Position numbers and translations under genes: made by a program. A stretch of DNA of 64,000 nucleotides from Haemonchus contortus (Eukaryota > Nematoda > Chromadorea > Rhabditida > Trichostrongylidae): positions 21,323,740 to 21,387,739 of the forward strand of contig LS997565.1 of NCBI GenBank assembly GCA_000469685.2, given 5' to 3'. A model generated the notes under the pieces. That model was not told the origin of the DNA and ran no database searches. It saw only the letters and a list, made by a program, of their open reading frames with translations. Below are positions 47,565-58,515 of this stretch, piece after piece (the first letter of the stretch is position 1; each line of letters begins with the position of its first letter).

Positions 47565-48814
47565 TTAGTTGATCGAAAAGTCTTTATAAGGATTTCTGAA
47601 AAGTGCGGGAGTTTCCGATCTCTGACCTCTATCCATTATCTATCATATGATATTTGTAAAACATTTTGGGAGCTGCTTCGCAAGAGGTATATAAGGACGC
47701 GTGCGTCTACCTAAGTAAGTTTAAACACGATGTCCATTTCACAAGGCTAACTTTGAGCAATCGTCTTCAATGAGTGACGCCGCGGCACTCGAGCGACAGC
47801 AACAGTCGACAACATCAACAGCGCATTGGAGTAGGACACCACTTCCATCGATACCGTCCATCGCTGGTTCGCTCGCTTTAAGGAAGGAGACACGGGCTTC
47901 GAAGAAAAGCATCGGTCTGGACACTCCTCGTCGTCGACGAGTCCGTCATTCTCGACACCGTCAAAGAGGATCTGGAAGTTAACACCCGCAGTCTTGCGAC
48001 AAGACTTGGATGTGCCCGACCAACAGTCATCGATCGCCTTCAGGTCCTCGGTTACAGAAAAGCGCTGACTCCATGCAGATCTCATCTTGACCAATAGCAT
48101 GCGGTACACTCGGGTGTCCATTTGTCAGCCTCTCCTTCTTCGCCCACATCGCAAGGAGTTTCTGGAGGACCTTGTTACTGGAGGTGAAAGCTGGATCCTC
48201 CACGATGCTAATAAGCACCGCGTCGTCTGGCTCCCGCGAGGAGAACAGCCGCCGACGCATGCCAAAAGTGGCTTCCACCCCAAGAGGTTTTTCCTTCCGC
48301 TGCATCTAGGATTCAAAAGGAAAGCTGTGCTACGAATCGCACAAGGAAGGCCATACCGTCACCACTCCCTGTTACGCTGGTCAGCTGCAGAAACTTACGC
48401 AAACCGTTCGAGAAAAACCGCCGAGACGAACTTCGGTGCTCCTCCTCCATGACAGGCTCCTCACATAGACAAATAGACCTGTGCAAGATTTAGGAGCTGA
48501 GCTGGGACACGGTTCCACATTCACCCTATTGACCTAATATTGCTCCCTCAAATTACCACTTGATCCGTCCCCTCGAGGCTTTCCTAGCAAAAAACAATAC
48601 GTCAACTCGATTGCTTTGAACAAGTGGTCGATGACTTCTTTGGCTTCCAATCTAGCCAGTTCTGGGAGAAGAGAATCGCTGATTCGCCCTTTAGGTGGGG
48701 CAATGTTATAACTAACGATGGCTTTATATTGTTGATTAGCTTGCATTGTTTACTGAGTTGTAAAATAAAACAGATAATTATCTCAACCCTACCAAAACTT
48801 TTCGATCAACCTAA
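47565..48814 (+). mobile_element. Near-full-length mariner transposon (1250 bp), inactivated
   Basis: Left end TTAGTTGATCGAAAAGTC and right end (inverted) TTAGGTTGATCGAAAAGTTT, with TA at 47563 and 48815. The plus strand retains the whole order of a mariner transposase in broken frames: AHWSRTPLP region, helix-turn-helix ATRLGCARPTVIDRLQVLG (about 48000), FLEDLVTGGESWILHDANK (about 48160; normal GDESW now GGESW, so the first catalytic Asp is lost), VWLPRGEQPP, then ELSWDTVPHSPY and IAPSNYHL (about 48500). Premature stops are common. Full length but dead. Confidence 0.92.
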
Positions 48815-50058
48815 TACTTTCGGCAAAGGAGATATTTCGGAAATTAAAAACGTACTTCCAACAAAGGCGCTTTTGGGCCTTTTGTCTACGGACTCAGGCT
48901 TTTCTGATTCAATCTGAATGGTTTTGATCAGAAAAGAATAAAGACAACGACCGTAAAGGTTGTGAACAAACTATGAATCTGGCTTTGTGATAGTGCTCCC
49001 ATAGCGTGATGAAATACGGATAGAACGAATGACTTCGATAGAATATTCCGGTCAAATCTGACTGAAACGGTCATATTCAATTCGAGCAATCAAATAACTA
49101 TAGCGATGGATGTGTCCATTAACCTAGCGGAAGCACCATCATACACTCTATGACCCAGAACCTGTTGGGAACTCATAAATTCTACCCAGAATCTTTTCAA
49201 GAAATCTTCACGTGAGCCTCGAATTGTGCTCCGTCCTGACTAAATGCATCTCCAACATATCTTATGAAGCATTTCCTGGGGAAGGGTGCGAGAAAAGAGA
49301 GATCGCCGCTTGGCCGAATAGAACTAGTGAGTGCACAGGAGATGGCCCAACTTTAGGTGTGGTCATGGATATGGTTCATTGCCGGTCACCCGCATGTGAC
49401 TCGGCTCGAAACTCGCGTCCTTATTTGGGGATGCACAAGCCTAGGTACTGAATAGCTATCATCATTTCCATGATCGAGCTCCATCGACCCCCAGTCGATT
49501 TCTTTTTTACGAAATCGCTCGCACCGCTATAATGTTTGCCCACTGTGGTGATGGTTGTTGAAATTCGCTTCATACTTACTTGAGCTCCTTAAGCAAAAGT
49601 ACAACACCAGGGAAGCCATTAGCGGAGTCACTTAAAATCAAACCGATTCGTGTCCCATAAATATTACAACCATATTTGCCAAAAAGGATTTACATTTCAT
49701 GAGTTATTAATATTCAAATTTTGTTAGGGTACTAGCAGAACTGAAAAGAAAGAACGGATCTGAATCTTAACAAGGGTGCAAACCATATACAAATGGAAGC
49801 AAATGCTATTGAAAGGTCAACTCCGCTTTGAAGACTGATGCTCAATATTCCGATAAGTCAGTTAAAACCTCTATCATGTTAAAACCTTTATCCTACTACT
49901 CATCAGAAAGCTACCCTTGTACTGTTCTCGCGAGCTCGACAAATCCTTATTGGCCCAATATAATGACTGATTATGACAGCTGAGAAATGAGTGCAAAGAG
50001 GCAACTATTCGTTCTTCCTTCCCCTTCAATCTCAACAGAAGAGATTTGTTCCAATTAC
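48815..50058. other. Intergenic or intronic, nothing recognised
   Basis: AT-rich, no repeat or exon identified between the mariner and the candidate Cys-rich exon. Confidence 0.5.
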
Positions 50059-50163
50059 CTTTTCACGATCGAAAATTCTGCAAAATCCATACTTGCTCTT
50101 CTTCTTGTTCGTGCATTCTGACATTCTCAACGGGCACATCACCGGAGGTCGAGGCACGCAAAC
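50059..50163 (-). CDS. Candidate lone Cys-rich exon
   Basis: A 105-nt minus-strand segment with acceptor CTTTAG and donor GTAATT, in phase 0 at both ends. It encodes 35 residues, VCVPRPPVMCPLRMSECTNK and then KYGFCRIFDREK, with four Cys. It may belong to the same gene as the exons at 47138-46053, but their phases do not join directly. Confidence 0.3.
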
Positions 50164-50601
50164 CTAAAGGAAGGGCGTACAGAGTGTACATAAGGTTTGA
50201 CTATGAATTTACTAATAATTATAGGTTATGAGGCTTGTTTTTCATGAGAGACGGGCAAATGGAATGGACATTGTGCTTCAGCCTTTTACACTGGCTCCCT
50301 ACAACTATTTCCACTATTTCCATGCAAAATGATGCAAATGTTGCTGATCACTTGGTGGCCAATGTTTGATCCTTAGTGTTATCAACTTCAGACGATGGGC
50401 AAAAAACAGGAACGTTTCGCAGAATGGAATCTAAAAAAAGTGTCTGTCTGATATGAGAAAAAAGTCATAGAGGAATCGATAAATAGGATTAGTCCAGTTT
50501 TAGAAGCCAGAAGATAATTTCAATTGACAACAGCTACCCACTGACATAGAAAAAACCCTTCTCATATTTTTATTAGCCTATTTGATGAAGGTTACCACGA
50601 A

Positions 50602-50888
50602 GTGGTCCGTCAGAGGCATGATGGTACAACAATGGAAAAGGTTAACAGCATCGTCGATCTCGGATTCCTAATAACACCTGATCTCAACTTCAATAGCCAC
50701 TGTGACAGGATATCTTGTAAAGCTTTGCAGGTTGTCTCCAAAATTTTAAGAGTCTTGACAACTAAGAACCCTAGCATCTTTCTGATGGATTACAAGTCAT
50801 ACGTGAGACCACTAATGGAATACGGTTCTGTTATTTTCAGTTCCCTACAAACGCAAAGTCGTCGAAAAAATTGAAAAGGTTCAGAACA
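50602..50888 (+). pseudogene. Non-LTR retrotransposon reverse transcriptase, 5' part of a split fragment
   Basis: Plus-strand reading gives VNSIVDLGFLITPDLNFNSH, CDRISCKALQVVSKILRVL, MDYKSYVRPLMEYGSVIFSS and, after a one-base shift, EKIEKVQN. This is the thumb region at the C-terminal end of a non-LTR (LINE) reverse transcriptase. The reading stops exactly at the insertion point of the Penelope-like element and resumes at 52978. The catalytic palm domain is not in the window, so this is a 5'-truncated copy. Confidence 0.8.
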
Positions 50889-51216
50889 TAGTCCATGATC
50901 CACTTTCTTCCAAACTTGGCATGATATGTATTAACGATAATCCTCTTTGAGCCTTTCAAGATTGAACACAATTTATTAGGCCAACGTTTCGGCTGCTTTG
51001 CCTTCTTCAGGGCCTGAAGTAGTGCAAAGCATTGTGAGGCATGCTTGCCCAAAAGCCTCAACAAAACTCCAGCAAAACCTCAAGTAGACCAGCAAGCCCC
51101 CAAAGGTATTGATCGAATGAGGCATGGATAACTCACCTTGGAATACGCCGTCAAGACAAGAGGACGACCATCTCGTAATAATTGTTGTTTAAAATAACCA
51201 CTGACCTCTTCGTAAA

Positions 51217-51873
51217 TCAAAGATTACACAGGTCACGGAAGGGTACGAGTTCACGGGTTATGGCTACACACTCCTCCTTGCTGTTCATAAGGGGTTCTTT
51301 AGCGGCAATCCAAAACGCTACCAGGGTCTTGCGCGCCGCGATCTCTGTTTCAAGCAACAATATGGACACGGAAACGTCAAAAGATAAACCTGCGTGGAAT
51401 GAAACACGATGGGCTCCTAGCGGGGTATGCTTCCTTGATCCAGCCAGCTCACTTAGATGTTCTTTAACTCGAACGCACGAAGGGCGACCCGTTCCTCCTA
51501 TATACTCGCATCCACAGCTTTGGCAACGTATAGAGTAGTCCACTCCCACCTTCATGCAATCACCCACTTTGCCATAAGGGCACACCACACAGTTAGGCGT
51601 GTCACATACAGTATCGTAGAGTCGACTACAAACAAGAAGCTTCCGAAGGGTGTTTGGAGGTATTTCAACAATCCTTATATCGTCTTGAAGATCACACCGA
51701 CGCAGAATTGATCGGATAGATCTACTTACTTTCTCGGAAATGAAAGGCAAACAAAAAATCGCCTTGTCAGATTGTGTTCTTTCCCAGACTGTCGATGTAG
51801 AGAAATGCCTCCGTCGTGTTGACCCAGAGCATGGATACCCTTTCAACGAGGCAATGTTCTGGGCCATACGCAA
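51217..51873 (-). pseudogene. Penelope GIY-YIG endonuclease domain
   Basis: A 218-residue open frame. The middle has Cys pairs (CDTPNCVVCPYGKVGDC) and then the GIY-YIG core: tyrosine of YSIRC, YIGGTGR, and RVKEHL. Members of this group use it to nick the target before reverse transcription. It has no start of its own and was part of a single RT-endonuclease protein; a frameshift separates it from the RT at 51955. Confidence 0.85.
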
Positions 51874-51954
51874 AGACTCCTTCTTCAGCTCAGCATCGGA
51901 TGAAACTAATATTTGCGACTCTAAGCATATTACTGACCACCGCCTGTTTGGTTT

Positions 51955-52536
51955 TTATGGGGTGCGCCGATTGAGAGTGAAAATTATGTTCTTACAGCTT
52001 GGCTTGCGGTACCATTTGATTCTTGCTATGCCCCATATTACCTGAACTTGGATATTCAAAAATGGCAACCAGTCCCCCAAAGGCTTTTCCCGTGTAAACA
52101 TGATGTTTTGTGACTGCTTACTCAGAACATCGCAGCAAATGTCCAATTCTTCCTGAGTCGAACATATGATAAGGCAGTCATCAATGTAACGATAATATAG
52201 GATTGAGCCACGGTCCAGAACTGGCTTCTCGATTTTCGACATGGACGCTATGGCCAACACAGGGGCTAATCGTCACCCCATAGCTAGACCACGTAACTGC
52301 TTATAGTACTCGCCTGACCACCTGAAAACGGAGCATTCCAGGCACTTTGCCAAGAGCATCACTTGCGTAACAGTGAACCCATGAAGGTGTAGATCAGGTT
52401 CATTTTCGCATAGTAATTCGTATATGGCCTCCAGCGCTGCTTCATTCGAAACATTAGTGTACAGTGATGTGACGCCAAGAGGTTCCATCACGCACCCTTC
52501 CTGGAGGCTTGCGCTGGGCAACTTATTGAGTAGCAT
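51955..52536 (-). pseudogene. Penelope reverse transcriptase fragment
   Basis: Two neighbouring frames give the palm motifs in order: SLYTNVSNEAALEAIYELL, FRWSGEYYKQLRGLAMG (motif B), then YYRYIDDCLIICS (catalytic motif C, two Asp present) and LPFLNIQV. The fingers region upstream is missing; the reading runs into the inverted repeat at 52558. Confidence 0.85.
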
Positions 52537-52977
52537 GCTAGTGTTGATCAGATGTCACAGAGACCGCGGCGCGCAAGACCCTGGAAGCGTTTTGGATTGC
52601 CGCTAAAGAACCCCTTATGAACAGGAAGGAGGAGTGTGTAGCCATAACCCGTGAACTCGCACCCTTCCTTGACCTGTGTAATCTTTGATTTACGATGAGG
52701 TCAGTGGGAGGTGTTACTGGTTATTTTAAATAGCAGTTATTACGAGGGTGGTCGTCCTCTTGTATTAACGGCGGATCTCAAGCTGAGTAATCCATGCCTC
52801 ATTCGATCAATACTTTTGGGGACTTGCTGGTCTACTTGAGGTTCTGCTGGAGTTTTGTTGAGGCTTTTGGGCGAGCATGCTACACAATGCTTTGCACTAC
52901 TTCAGACCCTTAAGAAGGTGAAGTAGCCGAAACGTTGGCCTAATAAGTTGTGTTCAATCTTGAAAGACTTAAAGAGT

Positions 52978-53335
52978 TTCAGAACAGTTTCATAAGAAAA
53001 CTTATGATTAGAGTCATGGTCGTGGCTAGGATGGTGTAGTAGTGGTGTTCACTACTACACCATCCTAGCCACGCCAACTTTGGCCTTCGCTCTCTTTGTT
53101 GGCGCAGAACCAAACTTGATTTGCTTCTTTTCCTTATAGTTCTGCACGGGCGTTCTTCATTGAATCTGTCTGCTTTTTGTAATGTTAGAGCATCCATTAG
53201 AGGTGGAGCTGAACTGCTTCTCCCCAGAGCAAAACTCAACTGTAGGTCTTGGTTCTTTATTAATCGCATCTACCCACAGTATCTCAAGTTGAGCAGAAAA
53301 AAAGCGTTTCTATTAGCTTCGAGGCCTTTAAAGGC
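52978..53335 (+). pseudogene. Non-LTR retrotransposon reverse transcriptase, 3' part of the split fragment
   Basis: Resumes the LINE frame with QNSFIRKLMIR, then after a hairpin insertion FGLRSLCWRRTKLDLLLFL, VLHGRSSLNLSAFCNVRASI and LLPRAKLNCRSWFFINRIYP. Together with 50602-50888 it makes the terminal part of one reverse transcriptase. A solo MITE end at 53331 may cap it. Confidence 0.8.
53021..53073. repeat. Perfect hairpin with 24-nt arms inside the LINE fragment
   Basis: 53021-53044 (CGTGGCTAGGATGGTGTAGT...) is an exact reverse complement of 53050-53073 with a 5-nt loop GTGTT. It interrupts the LINE reading frame, so it arose after insertion of the LINE, probably as a templated palindrome. 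Confidence 0.85.
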
Positions 53336-53359
53336 ACAGTTCACGGAAATTTTGGATAA

Positions 53360-55590
53360 ACCAGATTACGGCGAAAAATAAAAAAAAATAGGATGGAAAA
53401 TAGTGCGAAGGAGGCGAAGGAATTATATCGATCGGTGTTTCCGAAGTGAAAAGAGGCTTCGAAAAGTTGTTAAAAAGGGGGCTTGGCGAGAATGAGATCA
53501 GAAGAAGGAAGAAGAGTGGGGCGTTTGGACGAGCTGTCATTGCGTCATTGCGTACGTGTGGGTCCTGGTGCAAATAACTTATTACGGTAAGCAATACTTT
53601 ATTCACGTATAGGCACAAGTCAACAAAAAAAACCCTCGCCTCTGTCACAGCAAAAGTAGCTCACCTTTTTCAGCCTCGAAAAAAATGCTGAATTTGTCAC
53701 CAGGAAGAAACACTATGCCAAATCATTCGAATCATGAAGGGGAACCACTTCAGCAAACTGGTGAGTGTAAAAAGGAGCAAGAGGTAGCAGACCAGTTCTT
53801 CTCCTTCTTATAGTCTATCGTGAATCCCGCGCAACCGCAGAGCCCGCTCTTCCTCTTCGCCGTTTCTTTCGATCTGCATCATCTTCGCTGCTACTGTCGC
53901 TTTGGAGATGTTTCCTTGATCAAGTATCTATAGAGCCTGATGGTCGTTTCCTTTGAATTTCCAGCACCATTGCCCATCTGACCGGATGCTGTCAGCTTCT
54001 TCGAGCAAGCTCATCTCATTGCACCTTCGAAGTATTTCTCCCACTTGTCGAATCTTTCAGAATGACACCTTATTCGTGACAGGCTTCGCTATCTCGATGC
54101 GGATGCCTTTCATACAGAGCGTCCATTGCCTTCGCTACGGCAGTCTATGTGAGCCTCTTGTAGCTTCTGTAGAAGAGTCTTCTGAAGCTCGCTGATGTAT
54201 GCGCCTTTGTTTTGCTATACTTTTTTCTCCCTTCGGACTTTATTGTTCTAGAACCATGCCACCTTGTCCTCGATAGATGCATCTCAAATTCCATTCAGTG
54301 TGACTCCTACACTGTTTGTAGATAAACTCTACACTGACCATCCAGATCTGCAACACTGGTGAGTCTCCTCACATAACTGACCTAATGCCTTCATCGAGGT
54401 TCAGATAGAACTTATTTTTCTCGGGGTCGGGCAGCCGGTCTACGGTGCCTACAAGGATATTATTGTCCCGTAGCCCGCTTTTGTGTCAGTGCTCCCAACA
54501 ATGATTCGTAGTAGAAACATGATTCGGCCGATGATCCTGTTGACAGCGGAGACAGAGTGCATTAGGGATTCCACCACCGCCAAACGCACTCCATCCTTTT
54601 CGGTGTTTTTCTGCTGTAAAGAACTTCAAACCCTTACCAATTTCAGCAGCACCTGCTGCTTTCCAGTACGTCCTCTTAGGGCATAGGATTTCGACTTTTC
54701 GGCTTCAAGATTACCAATGTCTTGAGATTTCCTAGTGTTCGATCCGACGTTCACAGTACCAATTTGACGCAACTTCCTTGGCCGATGTCATTCCTATGTA
54801 GCCTCGCATACTGCCCATGGAATTCATGAGAGGATTCTGCACTCCATTTCCGGGTGACATCCTAGCTTCAAAACTACTTTCCTCAGTGATCGTACTTGTT
54901 GCAGAGGTTTTTACATTTGACCTGTCATCCTGGCCCTGACGCTGACCTGTCATCCTGGCGCTGACGCTCCATTACCGCCATTTTGCAGGACATTTTTTTT
55001 ACCATGGCAAAGATGGAACTTTCTGAATGCATACATGAGCGTACATTTCTAAGCACTAGACTATCCGCCTCATAAAACGCCATCCATGTGAAACGATCAC
55101 TTTTGTGACCTTATTGACTGTGAGTGATTGTGGCTAGAAGTGTCAAAATCACAGTTCACAGTAATCCTGACCATGAGATGTCTAGTTCGAGTAAGTAATG
55201 GTACGGAGTAGTGCAAAAATGGCGGAGAAAGCGCTATACGTACGTTGTACGTGATCGCGTTCTGTAACTGTCTGGATACCTCTCACATTAGCGTTCTACT
55301 GGTTGGCATCCTAATGCTTCATTGTGAGTAATGCACCCTTAACACAACTTTCTTACATAACACTGCCATGCCACTTTCTTGTGTGTATGTCGGCCAAATG
55401 CTTTTGATACCCCTAACGCCCTGTTCAAGCAGTTTTTCGGTCCAACTATGTCCAGTGTACAATACTTGGAGACCACTGGTACATCCTAAGGGAAAATCTC
55501 AAAAACCATTTTTGCTATAATGCCTCTACCACGGCCACCTTCAATCGCAGACGATTGCGAAAGCAGCTGTTCGCACCAGTAATCATCCTA
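53360..55590. other. Intergenic, nothing recognised
   Basis: Minus-strand frames at 53870-54230 look mildly coding (KGIRIEIAKPVTNKV, RRCNEMSLLEEADS) but are broken by stops and have no clear splice sites; possibly a decayed repeat-encoded protein. Confidence 0.4.
54919..54968. repeat. Short tandem duplication, two 25-nt units
   Basis: GACCTGTCATCCTGGCCCTG and its following GACGCT are repeated once with a single difference (GCGCTG). A simple local duplication. Confidence 0.7.
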
Positions 55591-55608
55591 CTTACTATAA
55601 AGCGCTTA

Positions 55609-55925
<317 letters not shown>

Positions 55926-56019
55926 ACGAAATTCCTCAGCTCCTTTAGATTTGCCTGGAGAGGCCGGGTCAAGTGTGGGATAGGTGGGCTAGGTCTCGAG
56001 AAGTATAAAACACATATCA

Positions 56020-56530
56020 GCTTGGCGGAGCCCCGCCCACAGTGGGCGTGGCGTGCATCGAAATGAGCCCTACTGAGGACCATGATTCCAAATTCAGTCA
56101 CAAGACGGCTTCAAAACTGGGGTTCAAAGGTGGCTAGAGGTGTGCGTTGGTAAGTTAGATCGAATTGGGGAGACCCACCCCCGATGGGCGGGGCGTTCTC
56201 CAGAAATGCATTGCTTTATGAAAACATTTATAACTCGGTTTGGAAAAAGTCAACAGAGCAGGAAAAAGTTGGTAAGTGAGGAGCATTGTCGAAGATGTCT
56301 CCAGCATAAATGACGTCGGCCGAGGCCCGCCCGCAATGGGCGGAGCGTGCCTCAAAGCTTACATCCCTTCTTACATTTATATACGAAAATCCATAACTCC
56401 AGTTCCCATGGACCTAGAAAGTTTAAACTTGGTAGGAGTACAGACGTCATGGTGGGAAAACTTATGGTGGGTGGCAGAACCAGACTCCGCCCACGAGGGG
56501 CGGGGTTTGGGCGAAAATTCATAAATCCGA
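56020..56530. repeat. Tandem array, about 150-bp period, with GC-box-like palindromes
   Basis: At least three to four units, each marked by a small palindrome of the form CCGCCCAC..GGGCGG (near 56030, 56170, 56325, 56485) and by CATAACTCCAGTTCCCATGG-like blocks. The unit is the reverse complement of the one arrayed at 62480-62960. Confidence 0.7.
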
Positions 56531-57049
56531 TAAAGGTCTATAATGAAAATCAGCTCATGTGGCACCGTTTATCATGGCTAGAGCCCCTAGCGCGCGAGAG
56601 CGTGCGTAGCCGCCTGGATCAGGGGTCAATGGATCAAACAAGAGATGGGGTCAAGAAGGAGGAGCAAGAAAACAGCCCAGGCTAGAAAAAGACAGTCTTC
56701 AAGTAGATAACTGCGGATAGAATACAGGCCACAAAGAAAAACAGTCAAGCTTGTTTTGGAAGAAACGGCACTAAAAAGGTGATGGTCGGGGGAGCGATCA
56801 GCAACCCCTGAAAGCTGGTAACGGTTTTGAGGAGACTGTGACCGAGTTAATCTTTCAAAGAATTCAGGCCTGAAATAATTAACATGGTTCCACAAGTGTT
56901 CAAAGGAAGAGCAGCGTCGAGGAAAGGAGCAGATACTTCCGAGTAATTTGTTAGGAGACCTGAACGTGTGCCAGTTTTGAACACCAAAGTAGGTTCAGAG
57001 TTCGCTGGACAGAAAACTTATGAGAACTATGCAGTATGTAGGTGCTTAT

Positions 57050-57160
57050 ATCATCCGCCAACCCCTTCAAACATCGATTCTCGATTCGAGTCACTATGTA
57101 GTAGGTGCTGATATCGTGACTAACACTGAGAATCGATGTTTAAAGGAGTTGGCGGATGAT
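57050..57160. repeat. Inverted repeat, 33-nt arms
   Basis: Left arm 57050-57082 starts ATCATCCGCCAACCCC; right arm 57128-57160 is its reverse complement with two mismatches. The spacer is 45 nt. Could form a stem-loop in RNA; function unknown. Confidence 0.7.
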
Positions 57161-57424
57161 AACCACGAGAAGGATGAAAACCCATCCGTACTGTACATTC
57201 GTTGAACGCTCCCATGCGTTTTTACTTAGATGGTGCTGCTTATCGATCATGTGTCTGTACCCACGTATGCAAGTATCCACAAAGCATCCGTGTGGACAGG
57301 CATGAACTTAGACAAATTTCCATCAAATTCTTTCTACTATTCGAATGAGTCCATCCGGACATTCTTGTCAAAAAACCCTGTTGTTTTCGTATTCTTACTA
57401 ATAAAGTCTGAGATCCTAGACTAG

Positions 57425-57645
57425 CGGTAAGAAAGTCTTTGGCGTTAATCAATCCCACTTTAGGATGCGCCTCTGCACTCGACTTCCATTCAGAATGTAG
57501 TGACGTTTTGAAGGCGGCTGTGGCCAATACAATGAATTGCGGTGGCCAGCCGATGTACAAATCAGTGAGTTTATCCTCCCAGACGAGTCCTGTACCAATC
57601 AACTGACCCTGGAGGGATGGAAGGCTTGTTTGGCCTGGGCCTTCA
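57425..57645 (-). mobile_element. tRNA-derived SINE, copy 6, lacking its tRNA head
   Basis: The body is very well kept (TTCCATCCCTCCAGGGTCAG, then the CTGAATGGAAGTCGAGTGC block), but the sequence breaks off at about 57645 before the tRNA-like promoter head. 5' truncation is the normal result of incomplete reverse transcription. Confidence 0.7.
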
Positions 57646-58495
57646 AATTATCAAAGAAAAAACTTGAAGAAAAGCAACGCTTTGGAAGGCAATGTTCCAA
57701 AACAGACTTTCAGCTGACTTTTGGCTCCGAGCTGAGTATCGATGGCCTGAAGAAAGGCCTTCGTCGTGAGCTTTGTACCCTTTGTTCTGAAATGTAAATT
57801 TCCGCAAAAAAAAAAAACTAAATGTACAAAACATTCGAAGTGAGCAATGGAAATTCTCCTTGAAGGAAAGTAACCTTATTATAAAGAGATTTAAGCCTGC
57901 TATTGAAAAACTAGTGGAATTTTTTCACTAAGGACTCTTAAAAAGTAGATATGATGCAGGGAAAAAGGATAAGGTATGAGCTATTCACTTGTAAAGATAC
58001 AATTTGAATCCTTCTTCGTAGGATTCCAACTCCAAAAGTTGTTCACCATCACTCGAAGAATATCGAAAAAGTCCTTCACATGGCCAAACTTCAATCTAAA
58101 TAATTTTGAGTGAGTGAAGTGCTTCACTGCCTCCATAACTGTATGAAACCGCTACTGCAACTGTTCGCCTCTTACATAGCTCATCGCGTCTATGTCACTG
58201 GCAGATGTGTCGTAGAACTGACATCTCTGGAGAGGACCACGTTTCCCATCAAAACGCCAAAAGAATGTGCAGTCAGAAGCCGACACCAGCACCATTTGTG
58301 CTCGCCTGAAAAAAAAACTCCTTGACAAAGAAGAAATTAACCTTAAGTCGTGCCAATCACCTGTTAGGTCCGTTGTCTTCACGAACGACAAAGTTCACGC
58401 GACCACCAGTGCTCTCCTAAAAGTGGCCGCTTCACTGTACGTAAAGAACAATTTAAATAGGAAGAGGTAGAAATAGCAAAAGGGCTAGCGGCTTT

Positions 58496-58501
58496 TTTAT
58501 T
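58496..58501 (-). terminator. Poly(A) signal AATAAA
   Basis: AATAAA on the minus strand lies 14 nt after the TAG stop (58518-58516) of the unrecognised gene. The position supports both the stop and the strand of that gene model. Confidence 0.6.
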
Positions 58502-58515
58502 GCTCTTGCTTCGAG

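Larger units (their letters stand above)
50889..52977 (-). mobile_element. Penelope-like element inserted into a LINE fragment
   Basis: A 2089-bp insert bounded by the 9-bp target duplication TTCAGAACA (50880-50888 and 52978-52986). Minus-strand coding holds a reverse transcriptase (52536-51955) with TSLYTNVS, LRGLAMG, LAPVLAI and the catalytic YRYIDDCLII. Downstream lies a GIY-YIG endonuclease (51873-51217) with YSIRCQSCGCEYIGGTGRPS. RT followed by GIY-YIG is diagnostic of Penelope-like elements. Inverted copies of about 400 bp (50952-51347 and 52558-52967) border it, with a short unpaired tail at 50889-50951, as in known Penelope structures. The RT is 5'-truncated and shifted, so it is inactive. 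Confidence 0.92.
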
